Shown here piece after piece: positions 12,991-15,009 of a DNA stretch of 15,009 nucleotides (positions within the stretch are counted from its first letter, which is position 1; every line of letters starts with the position of its first letter). The position numbers and the translations under genes are program-made. Source of the DNA: CAZKXU01 sp964556665 (lineage in GTDB: Bacteria > Bdellovibrionota_C > UBA2361 > CAZKXU01); contig CAZKXU010000087.1 in assembly GCA_964556665.1 (NCBI GenBank), positions 1 to 15,009 of the forward strand. The letters are read 5' to 3'. The notes below the pieces were generated by a model. That model saw only the letters and a program-made list of their open reading frames with translations, was not told where the DNA came from and did not search any database.

Positions 12991-15009
12991 TTAGTACTTA
13001 CCCGCTACTAGCTGAAAGTTGCGCAACTGCTTGGCAATTACAGCAAGTGCCGCCACGCTCGGTACGGAATCCTTTAACTCATCAATCGATGCCTTTATTC
13101 TCTCCGTTGCAGGTGTGCGGCTAAGAGCCATAGTAATATCTGTTTTTTCAAGAATCCCGTGACAGATAAAATCTAAGGCGATCGTTGAAATTCCACGTCT
13201 AATATCCTCAAAACTGCCGAGACGCAACTCATTCTCCCACTTATTTGTATAATCAATAGAGCTCTCGTGAATCATGACTCTGTTTATCCCTAGGGCCTCT
13301 TTGACAGTAAAGAATGCTCTTGAGCAAGCAATGGTCTCTTTTCCTGATTGCTTTTCAATCCAAAGAATTTCAAGCACTGTGGAGATGCGTGTGTATAGAG
13401 CTAGGCTACGGGAGATCTTGATATCAAGGCCCTGCTGCTTATATCTTGTAGTAACCTCATCGAAATCGACGCGCTTATCAACTGATAAGACCTGCTCCAT
13501 TTTTTCAAACAAGTTTCGATAAGCACCGGAATAAATTCCAACTATCTTTTCAAGAGTAAGGCTGTCACCATGATAACGGATAAACCAACTTGTGGCATGG
13601 CGCAGAGAGGTGCTTATTTCACGGCTTGCAGTCACAAAGGCAGAGGCTGTAAAGGGCGTGTCATATGCACGTAGCTGTTTTCGAATCTCTGCCGTATTTA
13701 GAATTAACTCCGCGGCTAATGCGCATTTGATCACCGTTAGCGGAGAGACTGAATGAGTCATGCACATGCGCTGTACGAAGGTTATACCTACCGTATCAAC
13801 AATGTAATTACAGCTCTGAGAGGCGATAATGTTTTTAGCCAGCGGATGTGCAAGTGCTGTTTTAGAGAATTCCTTCTGTATTCTCTCAGGAAAATAATCT
13901 AGTAGATATTTACTCAGCAATTTGTCCTCAATAAGTGCTGAGTTTAGAATAATATCAGTTATCCACATCTTCACACCGGCCAGGCAAACAGCAAGCTCAG
14001 GGCGGGTAAGTCCAACCTTATTGCGGGCTCTATTACTTAGCTCCTCTTCGTCAGGCAAGCACTCAAGTCTTCGATTAATTAGACCTAATTTAGAAAGCTC
14101 TCTAATTAGAGTTCTGATGTACTCGATATTCTTAGGGGAGCGTGCTACTCCGATAGTTAATGCTAAGGCATGGCTTCGATTGTGTGAAAGCACTGCTTCG
14201 CAGGTAGACTCCTCTAGTTCTTTGAGCAAGATGTCACGATTAGCAAGATTGAGCGTGCCATCACGTACAAGTGAGGCGAAGAGAATCTTGAGATTTACCT
14301 CATGGTCAGAGGTATCTACGCCACCTGAATTGTCGATAGCATCTGTGTTGATTAAGCCGCCGCGTTGTGCGAACTCTATACGGCCACGCTGTGTAAAGCC
14401 AAGGTTGCCACCTTCGCCTACGATCTTTGCTCGAAGCTCGTCGGCATTGATGCGTACCGCATCGTTGCTGCTGTCATTTACATCAGAATGCGATTCTCCG
14501 CGCGATTTTACATAGGTACCTATTCCTCCATTCCACAATAGATCCACCTGTGCCTTTAAGATAAGGCGCACTAAGTCCTCGCCATTCATGCTTTCTGGAG
14601 TGTCTTGTTCAACTGCTAATGCACTACGGGCTTCGGCAGATAGCTTAATCTCTTTTGCTGCTCTCTCAAAAATGCCGCCGCCTTTAGAGATTAATTCTGC
14701 GCTGTAGTCGCTCCATTGTGAACGCGGCAGATTAAAGAGGCGCGTTCTTTCCTTAAACGAAATAGCGGGATCTGGGTTTGGATCTAGGAAGATATGCTTA
14801 TGGTTAAAAGCTCCGATCAGCTTCATCTGATCTGAAAGTAATAGTCCATTGCCAAAAACATCGCCGGACATATCTCCGATTCCTGTAACTGTGAATGGCA
14901 CCTTCTGGTAATCAAAACCTGAATCATTAAAGTGCCGTTTAACACATTCCCATACGCCCTTTGCTGTAATCCCAAGTTTTTTGTGATCGTATCCCTTGGA
15001 TCCGCCTGA
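12991..15009 (-). CDS. gdhB: NAD-specific glutamate dehydrogenase, large (GDH-180) type, 3' part
   Basis: Oxidises glutamate to 2-oxoglutarate and ammonia with NAD+; in this large family the reaction usually runs in the catabolic direction. The frame is open to the window edge, so the 672 residues seen are the C-terminal part of a protein that is normally about 1,600 long. The fragment begins GGSKGYDHKKLGITAKG, then GIGDMSGDVFGNGLLLS (about 43-59), GEGGNLGFTQRGRIEFAQRGG (198-218) and NSGGVDTSDHEVNLKILF (227-244), all hallmarks of this family's dehydrogenase domain. The last 400 residues are the helical C-terminal region peculiar to the class. The N-terminal ACT-like regulatory domains and the catalytic lysines lie outside the window. 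No frame break is seen. The stop is 67 bp before the tRNA. Confidence 0.95.
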   Translation of the reverse strand, partial: SGGSKGYDHKKLGITAKGVWECVKRHFNDSGFDYQKVPFTVTGIGDMSGDVFGNGLLLSDQMKLIGAFNHKHIFLDPNPDPAISFKERTRLFNLPRSQWSDYSAELISKGGGIFERAAKEIKLSAEARSALAVEQDTPESMNGEDLVRLILKAQVDLLWNGGIGTYVKSRGESHSDVNDSSNDAVRINADELRAKIVGEGGNLGFTQRGRIEFAQRGGLINTDAIDNSGGVDTSDHEVNLKILFASLVRDGTLNLANRDILLKELEESTCEAVLSHNRSHALALTIGVARSPKNIEYIRTLIRELSKLGLINRRLECLPDEEELSNRARNKVGLTRPELAVCLAGVKMWITDIILNSALIEDKLLSKYLLDYFPERIQKEFSKTALAHPLAKNIIASQSCNYIVDTVGITFVQRMCMTHSVSPLTVIKCALAAELILNTAEIRKQLRAYDTPFTASAFVTASREISTSLRHATSWFIRYHGDSLTLEKIVGIYSGAYRNLFEKMEQVLSVDKRVDFDEVTTRYKQQGLDIKISRSLALYTRISTVLEILWIEKQSGKETIACSRAFFTVKEALGINRVMIHESSIDYTNKWENELRLGSFEDIRRGISTIALDFICHGILEKTDITMALSRTPATERIKASIDELKDSVPSVAALAVIAKQLRNFQLVAGKY

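Noticed and set aside
12891..13124. Plus-strand 77-codon frame over the tRNA and the end of GDH
   Set aside because: It overlaps the tRNA and conserved coding sequence and shows no ribosome binding site or family resemblance.
13922..14515. Open frame of 197 codons on the plus strand
   Set aside because: It lies wholly antisense to the well-conserved glutamate dehydrogenase and its translation is Ser/Arg-rich low-information sequence, as expected of a shadow frame.

Overview
This is a bacterial window of moderate, slightly AT-rich composition (by eye a little over 40% GC). It comes from a Gram-negative cell: it encodes a periplasmic phosphate-binding protein with a signal peptide and an outer-membrane porin that ends in the expected C-terminal phenylalanine. 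The lineage cannot be fixed from sequence alone. The Pst proteins, the large NAD-dependent glutamate dehydrogenase and the O/P-type porin look proteobacterial. One small protein (6078-6545) resembles a family known mainly from Planctomycetes and Verrucomicrobia. The tRNA has its CCA end encoded. No CRISPR array, transposase, integrase or phage gene was seen.

Bases 1-5980 are a phosphate-acquisition block. pstS, pstC and pstA run leftward, and pstB and phoU run rightward from the same 217-bp intergenic region, so the usual single pst operon is split into two divergent arms. A phosphate-selective O/P-type porin follows phoU. The porin brings phosphate across the outer membrane, PstS captures it in the periplasm, PstC/PstA/PstB import it with ATP, and PhoU signals phosphate status. 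No phoB or phoR is visible. Upstream of both pstS and the porin there is a similar array of four degenerate hexamers (best copies TTAACA/CTAACA/CTAACG) at exact 11-bp spacing. This is the layout of a PhoB/PhoP binding array with a non-E. coli core, and it is the main regulatory observation here.

Bases 5981-9323 are an accessory stretch of poorly known single genes. They are a Minf_1886/TIGR04138-like protein, a DUF1826-like protein carrying an HxD...H...R pattern suggestive of an Fe(II)/2-oxoglutarate-type fold, and a secreted 485-residue protein with one Asp-box. The secreted protein appears to be made from a nearly leaderless mRNA. A dense cluster of consecutive hairpins occupies 9063-9284.

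Bases 9324-15009 are a leftward metabolic cluster: the 3' part of a large NAD-glutamate dehydrogenase, tRNA-Met(CAT), a fused glutamate formiminotransferase/formimidoyl-THF cyclodeaminase (ftcD), corA and nadE. ftcD, corA and nadE are packed with an 8-bp gap and then an ATGA overlap, and ftcD begins only 15 nt after the tRNA CCA end. The themes are connected: FtcD yields glutamate and ammonia, glutamate dehydrogenase uses glutamate and NAD+, NadE makes NAD+ from ammonia with Mg-ATP, and CorA supplies Mg2+. That functional link is inference.
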